This document shows positions 23,490 through 33,400 of a DNA stretch of 64,000 nucleotides, piece by piece. The first letter of the stretch is position 1; every line of letters starts with the position of its first letter. A program made the position numbers and the translations under genes. A model generated the notes under the pieces. That model made no database searches. It had not been told where the DNA came from and worked only from the letters and a program-made list of their open reading frames with translations. The stretch is from Symbiodinium natans (lineage: Eukaryota > Sar > Dinophyceae > Suessiales > Symbiodiniaceae), in the NCBI GenBank assembly GCA_905221605.1, contig CAJNDS010001114.1, forward strand, positions 346,001 through 410,000. The letters are read 5' to 3'.

Positions 23490-24215
23490 AAGAGCCGATC
23501 TCAGCCGTACGAGAACTTTACAAGGTCAACCAAAGGCAATTGAGCATAACTCCCTGACGGGCGAGGGGTAACTCAAATCAACAAATCACCACCTGCCCGA
23601 GGTCTAAGATTATGTTTGAGGACAGGAGCCGAAATTCAGTTGTCCAAAGTTTCTGTACCCCCACACTCCAAGACCCTCACGCGGCTTTAGGCTTTTTTAG
23701 GCCATGTGGAAGTCTTGAAGGAAGTACGGAACTGAGGTTGAAGCCTGCGGCGCATGCAGGCTGACGACACGGAGCACATGCGGCCAGACGTCGGGGTTCT
23801 TGTCCTACCAGACAGAGAGCCACCCCCAAATGAATCCTTGAGCTCCAGGTTTGGGGATCGTCTTCTGGGGGACCAGCTACTACACCCCACTGCTCCCTAC
23901 ACATGTAGACCTGAAACCTTGACCCGCCACGACCCTGACTCTCTAACTTTAGGCCTTGGGGGGAGGATTCTTGATGTCTGCAAGCTATGGTCTGCAGTCA
24001 ACCCCAAACAGCCCAGTTTCGAGGGAGGGCTCATGGGGTTTAGGGTTTAGGGTTTCGGGCTTGGGGTTTAGGGGGGGTTCGGGGTGCCGCTGTTAGTTGT
24101 ATACAAGGATGTCCTCAGGGAACATCAAGGAATGCACTCACCGTGCATGTTGGACTTTTAGGGGTCTCTGAATCACGGGTCATGGGTAGTTATAGGCTAA
24201 GACAGCTGCGAGCCC
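23490..24215. other. Plus-strand open frame and TTTAGGG array; weak exon evidence
   Basis: A plus frame at 23754-24050 starts MQADDTEHMRP and is protein-like, but the minus strand is also open. 24036-24078 is a TTTAGGG array. A minus-strand frame with MTRDSETPKSP ends at a consensus GTGAGT near 24141. Confidence 0.35.
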
Positions 24216-24503
24216 TCAAGCGATTGGTGCCGCCAAATCATCATCTACTACACCCGATGCCCAATGAATCTGGGAGCAGACCCCAGAGGAGTAATAAGCC
24301 CCCGACCCACGCTGGACGCTCCCAACAACGTCTCCCAAGGATCAAAGGCTGAATTGCCCGCTCCGACTCACAGTCAACAAGAACACCGTCGCCCCGATAA
24401 CCGTCGGTCAATCTCAGGGCTTCGGAGGCGGCCTTCACGGCGTGCTTCACCTCGTTTCGCTGTTGGTCGGTTCTGCTGTCTTGAGACGCTACACTGTACT
24501 CTA
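24216..24503 (-). CDS. 3' end of an unknown gene (two exons)
   Basis: Exon 24372-24503 (acceptor ATAGTTTCAG; contains RNEVKHAVKAASEALRLTDG; donor GTGAGT or a nearby GT). Terminal exon 24216-24269 after acceptor GGGTCTGCTCCCAG reads IHWASGVVDDDLAAP and stops at TGA. The phase requires the alternative donor at about 24378. No family recognised. Confidence 0.55.
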
Positions 24504-24879
24504 CTGAAACTATCCACTGTGCTATGCACCACAAGCCCTCTCAGTGTTTTGCTTGCAGCAGGCTGAGTAACACTTAAGTGACTCCGAATCCGCTCTTGAG
24601 GCCTTCGAGCAGGGTTTTGGCATTTTTCTTCAGGCTGTGCTTGGCCGGGTCCAGTTAAGGCAGTTAAGGCAAACCAGAGCGACGTCAGTACTGCATTGCC
24701 CAAGTCTAAGTGCAAGTGCGGCTTCGGATGTAGGATGGTTCGTGGGATCATGTGCGGGACATTGCTTTTCGCAAGCTCCTTCGGTGTTTTCTCATCATCC
24801 GGTGAGATTCACGCTACAGTTGTGGGTCGGTGTGGTGGGGGGGCCCAGGCCTTGGGTTAGGGTGTAGGTGAGCTCTCTG

Positions 24880-25290
24880 AGGGCGGTGTGGGCCGAGGGT
24901 TTGCTGCGCTGAAGCCCTGAACTTGAGGGTGGAGCCGGCTGCACCGGTCCAGGCATCTGCTCGTAACAATTCTTCTCTTGTCGGCGGAATCGCACCGTTG
25001 CAGCGCAGACAGATCTGTTTGCTGATCATGCCATGTGGCTGGCCTCCTTGAATGTTGCACACATTCCAGTCGCTACCTGACTGCACCCTGCCTGCTAGAT
25101 AAAAAGCCCGATGCCAGGATGGTCTGTGCAGCGTCATGTGACGCTGCTTGGCTTTCACTCGGGGATTCGTCGCCTTTGGTGCTGTCTCTTTGTGTCTTTG
25201 GTGCCCTGCGGCATCTCAGGCACGCCTCTTGGACACAGTTGTGCACGCGACCTCTGCCCCCGTGGCTCAAGCCCGGCCACGTTCCCCTCA
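24880..25290 (-). CDS. Unknown gene, two exon-like segments
   Basis: Upper segment about 25090-25260 contains VQEACLRCRRAP and SPSESQAASHDAAQ. Lower segment about 24900-25080 contains ISKQICLRCNGAIPPTREEL (a CxxC). Splice sites are not fixed. Plus-strand frames here are rich in C, L and W and look spurious. Confidence 0.45.
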
Positions 25291-25383
25291 ACCCCGCTTC
25301 TTCAAGGTCGCCGCATGCTCACTGGGTTGCCCCTGGTCTCCTCCTCAATCCTTGGCTCTTTTTCCCGGGCCTCTGGCAGCTCT

Positions 25384-25494
25384 TACTGCTATTTGCTTCA
25401 GAACCGCCCAAAATTAAAAAACAGTCTTTCACATAAGAGTAATATAGGCATGATTATCTAGTGTTTTTTCGGGTTCTGAATAAGCAAGTAGTAG
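25384..25494. mobile_element. MITE-like element, family A
   Basis: Ends TACTGCTATTTGCTTCAGAA and its diverged complement ending AAGCAAGTAGTAG. It lies just downstream of the gene tail at 25536. Confidence 0.7.
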
Positions 25495-25535
25495 CATTTA
25501 GGCTGCTTCTTGGCGACATGGTGGAACGCTGCGGC

Positions 25536-26401
25536 TCATGCTGAGGCAAGCCCCTGCCGCTGAAGATGCCTTGTGGTGCCGCCTAGTGAGAACACTTTCT
25601 GTGTATCAGCTTCAAGCTGGGCAAGTTCCTTCCCACAAAGACATGGAGACTGAGACCGCTGCATGTGGCGCAACAAGGGCATCGCGGCGGGCATAAGACG
25701 TGAGACATGTAGGTCCAAGCCACATCTGCAGCGAAGTCCGCCGCACCAGCACCCATGGCACTGAGAGAGGCAGCTGCCCAGTATCGCACGTCCTAAAGGC
25801 AAAAACTTCTGATGCGGAGATGACGATGTGTAGCAGTGTAGCACAAGTTCAAGACACTTAGCGAGATTTGATGCTCTGATGGTAAAGTTAATATCACAAC
25901 TGCCCATATCAATTTGTCTGTAGACCCCCAGAATGGCTGCACTTGCAACCAACAACTCTGTCCTCGGACTCGTCGAACAGCAATTTGGCCATGACCTGCA
26001 GCTTGGCTTCAGATGCTGTGCTTCAGGTACGGCATGTCCCCTGAACTGTCTAGTCAAAAGACTATGAATATGAATATGCATATGAATATGAATATGACCT
26101 AGACAGGTGGGGCCAGCAAACCAAACACGGCCACAACCGCAAACATGTGTGCCCATACCAAACTCTGCGGGGGGTCTGTTTTGGTTGCTCTGCTTCTTGG
26201 CAGAGCTGCCGGCCTTTTCGGTTGACCGGCAAGCAGAGTTCACCGACTACCTACCGCAGCACGCCTCTCCGTACACGGCTGCATCCGATCCCCGGCCAGC
26301 AATGACCTTGAGTGGCTGTCGACAAAAGGGCGAAAGTACAACATTTGGCAGAATATGGTATTGTGTCGAGACGTGCTTGCTTTTTCCAGCAAGCTGTTCT
26401 C
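25536..26401 (-). CDS. Unknown gene, five exons read by eye
   Basis: Exons about 26350-26401 (starts ENSLLEKAST), 26255-26315 (acceptor CCTTTTGTCGACAG, donor GTAGGT, PLKVIAGRGSDAAVYG), about 25955-26012 (KLQVMAKLLFDESED), 25700-25792 (acceptor GCCTTTAG, starts DVRYWAAASL, phase 0-0) and terminal 25536-25658 (starts RSQSPCLCGKELAQ, ends RQGLASA, TGA). The last intron is 41 nt. Phases of the last two exons agree; upstream phases are plausible. No domain recognised. Confidence 0.6.
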
Positions 26402-26639
26402 CTAAGACGCCAATACAGTACAAATCAGCAATACATCACCCCACGACTGTACTGGAAGTAACACGTGCAAGAACACATGAAACCCAGGCAGACTTGTCAC
26501 CCTGAACTAGATAACTAAAAAGCCAAAGCCATGAACGGCGGAAGAGAAAAACACCTAGACCGGTGGTGTCAGAACCTCAGTTGAGTCTTTTCGGGAACTC
26601 TAGGTCATGGTTGTCTTGAAGCCTGGCTTGAAGCCATAT

Positions 26640-27013
26640 ACACACACACACACATGCGGTAGGTGTATTATATGTATATAATAATAGAAAGATAGATAAA
26701 TACATACATGTGTGCATATATATATAGATATTACTGCAGCGCTCTGACCCACAATCGCCTGGACATCCTCAACACTCCGGACCAGCATCAGTCCAAACGC
26801 ATTCTAATCCGTGAATCCTCCCAAGACCGCTACCCGAAAAACACCCTGACACCCTAGGGGTCCATGAAGTATGACACTTACCCTAGGGGTCCATGAAGTA
26901 TGACACTTACCCTAGGGGTCCATGTACCTAAGTAGGTAAAACTTGGGCCTTCAAGTACTTCCTATATCGGGACGTTGGGGCCCCAAGTATATCATTTTGA
27001 GGTACATGGACCC
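26640..27013. repeat. TA-rich microsatellite and 29-bp tandem repeat
   Basis: 26640-26730 CA/TA/GATA-rich. 26852-26880, 26881-26909 and a partial third unit from 26910 repeat CCCTAGGGGTCCATGAAGTA and nine more bases. GGTCCATGTACCT (26917-26929) is inverted at 27000-27012. Confidence 0.9.
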
Positions 27014-27067
27014 TAAGCCTAAACCCTAAACCCTAAGCCCTAAACCCTAAATCCTAAACCCTAAACA
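27014..27067. repeat. Telomere-like array flanking the copia insertion, left
   Basis: CCCTAAA units with variants (CCCTAAG, ATCCTAA, AAACACT). It is continuous with the array at 36824-36890 if the retrotransposon is removed. Confidence 0.9.
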
Positions 27068-27072
27068 CTAAA
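27068..27072. repeat. Target-site duplication CTAAA (left copy)
   Basis: CTAAA abuts the 3' LTR here and the 5' LTR at 36824-36828. Five bases is the usual copia duplication. Removing the element restores a continuous CACTAAACCCTAAACCC telomere-like array. Confidence 0.9.
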
Positions 27073-27363
27073 CTCCTGGACGGAGGTCCCAGGAGGCATG
27101 GAGTCTGAGGGGTTGGCCATGGCTTGTAGAGCTCACTCGAATTTCCCTTTTCCACAACAGCAACGACACGAAATCCTTGGTCTTACTCGTTCAGGTGCTA
27201 TACCTGCGATGCCTGGTACATGTAAAAACTGCGTCTGCGTGCCCACACCGGGCCATGTGTTTCCTTGCCCTTCACGGGCCTCGTTGTTGCCCTTCACCAG
27301 GCTTGGACCGCTTGACAGCGACATGCACCCTCTTCTTCCCGGAAAAACGTGAGCACACCAGCA
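27073..27363 (-). repeat. 3' LTR of the copia element
   Basis: Direct copy of the 5' LTR, 290 of 291 positions identical. It also carries the polyprotein ATG (27120-27118), here without downstream coding sequence. It is bounded by CTAAA (27068-27072) and, on the element side, by the purine tract. Confidence 0.95.
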
Positions 27364-27376
27364 CTCCTCCTCGCCT
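27364..27376 (-). other. Polypurine tract of the copia element
   Basis: On the minus strand the bases immediately before the 3' LTR read AGGCGAGGAGGAG, then the LTR starts TGCTGG. This is the expected plus-strand priming site. It fixes the LTR start at TG, two bases inside the longest shared sequence. Confidence 0.85.
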
Positions 27377-27415
27377 TGTGGGCTCGCTGCCCACTAGGTG
27401 TCTCATTCGGGGTGC

Positions 27416-30400
27416 TCAATGTCCATCATGTCGGCGTAGCAGAGCATCATTGAAAGGTCTACGGTAGTACAAGGGGTAGCGCTCCAAACAAAACGAACAA
27501 ACCTGGTACTCCGTCACGCGCGACCGGACTTCCCTCATTCCACGGCACAAGTGCACCTTTTCTCCACGTTCAGACTTGTAGAAGACACCTGTGAAGAGCT
27601 CGAAGTCGTACTCGGGGCTCTGCCTCGTACGAGGCGGGTCGGGCACTTGGCCCACTTGTGTTTCCTCGGCAACCGCCGTGGTTGTCCGAGCTGGCTCCAC
27701 ATTTTCCACCAATCGTGTAGTTGGCGCAGTAGCTGACGACGACGATGACATAGCCACAGGGGAGCCCTGACTCACAGGAGGCGAGGACTGCACCTCTTCC
27801 GCCCGCAATCCCATCAGCTCCTCTTGAAGGGCTCTCGTTGTCTGATCTCGGATTCGCAGAAGTCTCCGGGCCCTTCGGACTGTAGCCTCATCACTACCAC
27901 AGCATCTTCCAAGGCACCACTTCATCACCTCCCAGATTCCAATCATCGCCACACCACAAAGCACCATCAAGCCATAGAACTCGATTCCAGCGTCGTAGGG
28001 CAGAGGGTCCTTCTTAGGCTCCTGGGGCAGCTCTGCTCCCTGCGTGCCCTTTACCAAGGCACATACCACCAACATCATCATGATCCTCATCTGGTTGAAG
28101 CGAACCTCCGACTCCGGCACCTTGATCCCATTCAGGATCACCTCCTTCGGGCCCTCCAGGAACTCTCCAACTGTCATCATCTTCCAAAGAACACGAAGAT
28201 CACGCAGTCGTGGTGCAGGAACTGCCTTCGTTCCCATGTCCGCCGCCTGCACCTCCCCCGGGGAGTGCTTCAGCTCCAGACGCCCCGACGCTGTCTCCTG
28301 ACGCAGGAATCGCGCCCGTATCCTAAGGTGACGTGTCTTCCAGCTTCCTGGGGAACTTGACGCGAGCCCCAGTGCCGCCAGGTTGTCGATCAACATGGTG
28401 ACGTCCACCTTCGGATGAATCTCCTTGATCCACTCCTTGATGCTCATGGCTTGCTGGTAGGCATTGATGACCTCATACAACTCCGCCTCCGCCACCGAGA
28501 GAGATATCACGGGTTGTCGCGCCATTCTCCAAGCCACAAACCCTCCATGCAACATCGTCGCAGCACATCCGAAGCTGCGTCCGCCTCCCGGCGCATAGCT
28601 GGCGTCTGAATAAGCCAGCACAGTCGGTCCTGTGCCATCGTAGGTCAAGCCGAGGTCCACGGTGTCACGAAGATAGCGCAACACCATGCGCCCCAGTTTC
28701 AGCGCAGCCTCAGGACATCGGGTAGCGGCACTGCATACATGAGCCACAGCAAAGCTCACGTCAGGTCGAGTACGCATACTGAGCCATAACAGCTCTCCAG
28801 CCAGTTTCTGAGCAGCATGCACCGCCGAAGGATCCGGTTCTGCCTCCTCGGCTCCATCCTCCGGCTCGGGGACCTGCGGCATTGCCTCCCGGGTTGCAGG
28901 TACCAACGACGGAGTCCACGTTTCCACACCATGCTCACGCAAGAGATCTCCAATGTAGCCCCCTTGGCACACGTGATAGGCGATCCCTCCGTCCTTCATC
29001 TTGCTGCGTATCTCCATTCCCAGGTAGCGCACAGGGTCCTTTCCCACAAACTCCAGCGGACTGCATTTCCATCCAGCGCCCTCCTCCTCAGTTCCATTCA
29101 CCAGCCATGAGTACATCTCCTCGATGTGGGCCCGCTTGCCGAGGAACAACACGTCATCGACATAAACCACCATCATCGCGATGGTCTCCTGTGGATCATC
29201 CACCGGATGCAAACGCCACACCGACTCGTCCGTTTCAAGCTGCGTGAACTTCATGTCGCGCCCATCCACCGTCAGGCGGGCGTTGCGAATCCGCCTGTCC
29301 CGAAAGATTCCCCACAGACGAGGAGCCTCTCGCAAGCCATACAAGACTCGATCCACCTTGTACGCTGTTCCCGGGGGCACCACACCAGCTTCCACCAGAA
29401 TCTTCGGAGCCGTCACCGCGTATTGCGTAGCACTCTCCGTCATCGGTGTCAAGGTGAAGGCGCTGTTAATGTCCGTTCCAGCTGCTTCCCAGTTTCGACT
29501 CGCCGCAGTCGCCAGTGAACATCTCACACTCTCGGCCTTTGCATTCGCGGTGTAGAGCTCCATGGTGTCACCATCCTTGACAAAATTCCCGCATATTACG
29601 AAACGGGTTTTCCGTTTGTATTTGCTCTGATGCGCATCCTCCGGCGGCTTCACCGTAAACACAGTTTTGCCCGGCACCAAGATCAACTCACCCGCTTCAG
29701 ATTGCCGCTTTGCCTGAGACAAAGGTATTGGTCTCAAAGTCCCGGATGTCTCCAGCGTCGCGACCTCCTTCTTCATGCTCGGCACCCAGTCGGTCAAGTG
29801 CTCTCTTACCTCCTGCAGGCTGACATTGTGCACCACTTCCAAGGGCCCTTCAAGTCCTTGCAGTAGCTGCTCCACATTCTGGGTCACCGCTTCCTCCACC
29901 GAAACCTTGTTCACACGCAGCATTTTCAAGCGAACTTCATCCACATGAGCTTGGTTGTCCTGCATGAGATAGAGCTCCATGTAGGCGACGGTCTCTTCCA
30001 GGTTGTCGATGACGGTCTTCACATGCTCATCCACAATGCCCGTCTGCCTCTCTTGTCTTTCCCATATCTCCCTTTCTTCCTCCAGCAGTTCTCGTGCCCA
30101 TAGAAGTCGTTCTTGTACTCTTTCACGAACATGGTCCTGGACGGGGAACGTTGGTGTTGCGCTCAATTCACCCTCGCCTCCATCCCCTTCACGCACAAAC
30201 TTCATTGTCCAGTGCACTCCCAGCTCCACATGTCCCCCGGGTACATGAACACTTTCATTCCAACCACCACCCTTCTCGATGTCGTTCCCCTGCAATACTT
30301 TCTGCTGCGGCTCCTGAACATCGTCTTCCTCCTCCTCATCTGCCCCAACAGGCACCATGAAACCCATGTCCCGCAAGAGGTTGTAGTTCTCAGATCCCAC

Positions 30401-33400
30401 ATTCTTGAACTTCCTTGGAACGTAGCCCACCACGGTGACTCGGGTTCCTGTCCATGGCATCGTCGCGTGCCACCTGTGAGCCCACAAGGCTTGGATCTTT
30501 CCCTTCACATCCATGGTTCTTCCACGCACCAATCCCCTGGTTGTTGCCCTGTACACATCCAGCGCCGTGTTTTCTTCCAGGTACGTCTGCTCCCACACTT
30601 CTCCTCCAGAAAAGTCACCCATGCCGTACACCGAATTCGCGAACTCTCGCTCGTTGTGTAGGTCACGATGAGGTAGTAGCTCCTGGTTCACGTTCACGAC
30701 GATGGTTCCGAAAGGCATTGGCTCCTTCATCTTGTTCCTGAGGAAGGTCGTGAGGAAACGGGTGACCTTGGGGAACTTGGTCGTGTTGGTTTGCACGCCC
30801 CAGACTCCTCCGTGGACGTAGGCCCCCGTACTCCAACTCCCACACCAATCAAAGTCCTGTGTCCCCCTCCTTTTCGGACCACTTGTCAACCGAAGTGCTC
30901 GGACGATCTCCAACGCATCCTCGTCTTCGTACTTGTTATATTCAAGTTTGTCGTGGGCCCTTTGCTCCGCAATCTCTTCTTCTCCATCTTCTTGCCCTTC
31001 TTGTAGCACACGTACTCCCGGGCCATCTGGATCTTCCAATCGCCTCTTTCCACGAACTCGCCGTCCTGGATCTACGCGATCGGCCACCCATGACTCATCT
31101 CCACCAGAGGGTACTTCATCATCTCGAACCACTCTCATGTGCAGCGTTCTGTGCCAGGTTCCATCCGCCAGTTCAAGTACATGCCCTTCACGCACATCAT
31201 CGGCCGGACCCAGGTACACTGCCTCCTCCCATCTTGGGTCGAAAGGCCCCACATCCTTTTTTGTCTTCACCATCACTTGGGACCCGAACTGAATCGGCGT
31301 CATTGTTTTTCCAAGCTGACGAGTGTTGTGGGCTGCACACGCATGCTTCATTGCACAGGGCCAGTACTTCTTGTTCAAGCCGGAAGCCGTGAGCAACACA
31401 CGCGCCCTAGCCTTCAGCCACTTCACCTGGTTCTCCGCCATGGCATTCTGCGTCGGGGCCAAACCTTCAGTGTAAGTCTGGTAGATGTCCCGCTCCCGGC
31501 ACCACCTTCGCAGTTGCTTAGTCCTGAACTCACGTGCCCTGTCAGAGTGTATCCTGGCCAGTGGAAATCCATTGGCCCTGAGGTAGATGTAAAGGTCTTG
31601 GACTGCCGCGAGGATGTCCGCACCCTTGTGCTTGGCGAGAGGAACCGCGAACCTGAGGACCTGGAATTCTTGTGGTTTGTTTAGGTCCCCCACCAATCTC
31701 TTCCACTCCTCCTCATGGTCCTTGTCCTCTTTCCTTTCCACCTCCTCTTCAGCTGCTTCTGGTTCAGGACCTTCCTCATCCACCTCCTCCTGGCCCAGGT
31801 ACTCATCGATGTCATCAGGAATCGGCATGTCCTTGGAGACCACATCAAAGGCCTTCGGGAACACATAGGTAGCTGCCAAAACGAACTTGTACTTGTTGGC
31901 CCTCCCGTTGTCGTTCCGCTCGTCTATTCCCTTTTCTGCAAACGCGCCACCAATGTCCAGGCTCAAGACGTAGGCGTCCCTGTGAAGCACTCTTCTCGCC
32001 GGTCGCCCCGTTCCCGCCGCCGACAAACACACCGAGCAATCTCTCCTAAATGGCCAATGCCCCGCTTCAACGTGACGCCGCCATTCTTCCAGCTGCTTCG
32101 GAGTGAAGGTGTTCATCGCCACAGAAATTTCGCCTCTCCATGCCCATCTTCGGATCCCCTTCGCCAGTGCTTCTCGTAGTCCCGGAGCCCAAACAGCCAT
32201 GTCCTTCGAATTCCCAGGTTCCGGCCATTCACGTCTCGTGTCCTTCAAGCCACTGAGCTCGTCCAACTCCATGGTAGTGAGCAACCCCGTTGGCTTCCTC
32301 TGAGGATGCCCAAGTGCGCCCTGATCAAACCGGTACATGTTCATGCCGTTGTTTTTCAAGTGCTCGACCAACTTCGTTCTCCAAAACGACGCACACTTCT
32401 CCATGACCTCATTGGACACTGCCCCGGGTTGCAAGAACTCGCGCGGATCGTCAGGGTGCTCCATGCCGAACGCCACTGCCGGACCCCTATCCCTTCTCGG
32501 GTAACACATGTCCAAGCCTGCTTCTGCAACCAGCCACAGCCACACCATGCGCAAGATCAGGTTGTTGTCGCCTCTCACCAGTGCCTCTTCATCCCTTGTC
32601 AGTTGCCCAGGAAGACCCCAGAGATGTTGCGCCGACCTCACCGGCCGTGGTGCATTGTTACGCCCCTGCAGTTCGCGATGTCGTAGAAGGGAAAAGGTCC
32701 TGCAAGGTGGTCCCCCCACAATGGCATGTATCTTCCCCTGTGAGGCCGCCCACAAGAGCAGCGCGAAGATGCCGCCATTGGTTGCGATGTCCCACGATTT
32801 GGACTGGGTAAGGTCAATCTCCAGCACTTCTGCCATAGATGCCTCACGTGTTTCACCTCGTGGACCCTGAACCCTGCACCCAGTCAAGGTCTTGATCGGA
32901 TCTGAGGATTCCCCTTTCCCGGAGAACAAGTGCACAATCCATCGGCGGCTTGCCCACAAAGATCTCCGTCTTGCGCGATTCAATGGGAGCGACTTCATCA
33001 ACTTCCAGGCTTCCTCGTTGCTCTGCGGGATTTTCTCGAAGATCCGGATCTTGTCCTCAAACGGCACGTCTGACATGAACTCCGCACTCAGAACGGCTCG
33101 CAGACCATCAGAAGGATCCCCCGTTACGACGTAGTCCTTCAAGAAATCCGCCCAGTTCCTTCCCTCATGCGACCTTGCCACCTTGATCGAAGTCTCCAGC
33201 TCCTGCATGGTCCTCAGCGCCTCATCGGCCTTGGTGCCCTCCAACTCCGCAATGAGCCTCAGAGCATCACACTCTCGGACTTCCGGGCACGACGACCGCG
33301 TGTAGACTTGTACTTCAGGTCGGCTAGGGTGTCTCAATCTGCATCCGCGCGCGTTCCAGACGAACTCATACCCCAGCTGTCTAACAAGGGTTCCAAGGGG

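Noticed and set aside
25536-26243. 235-codon minus-strand frame taken as one gene
   Set aside because: It crosses a GAATAT repeat and mixes frames; better exons with splice sites exist in other frames. Only its last part (25536-25658) is kept.
27416-28100. Calling the C-terminal extension an envelope protein
   Set aside because: Hydrophobic segments alone do not show this, and there is no separate env-like frame.
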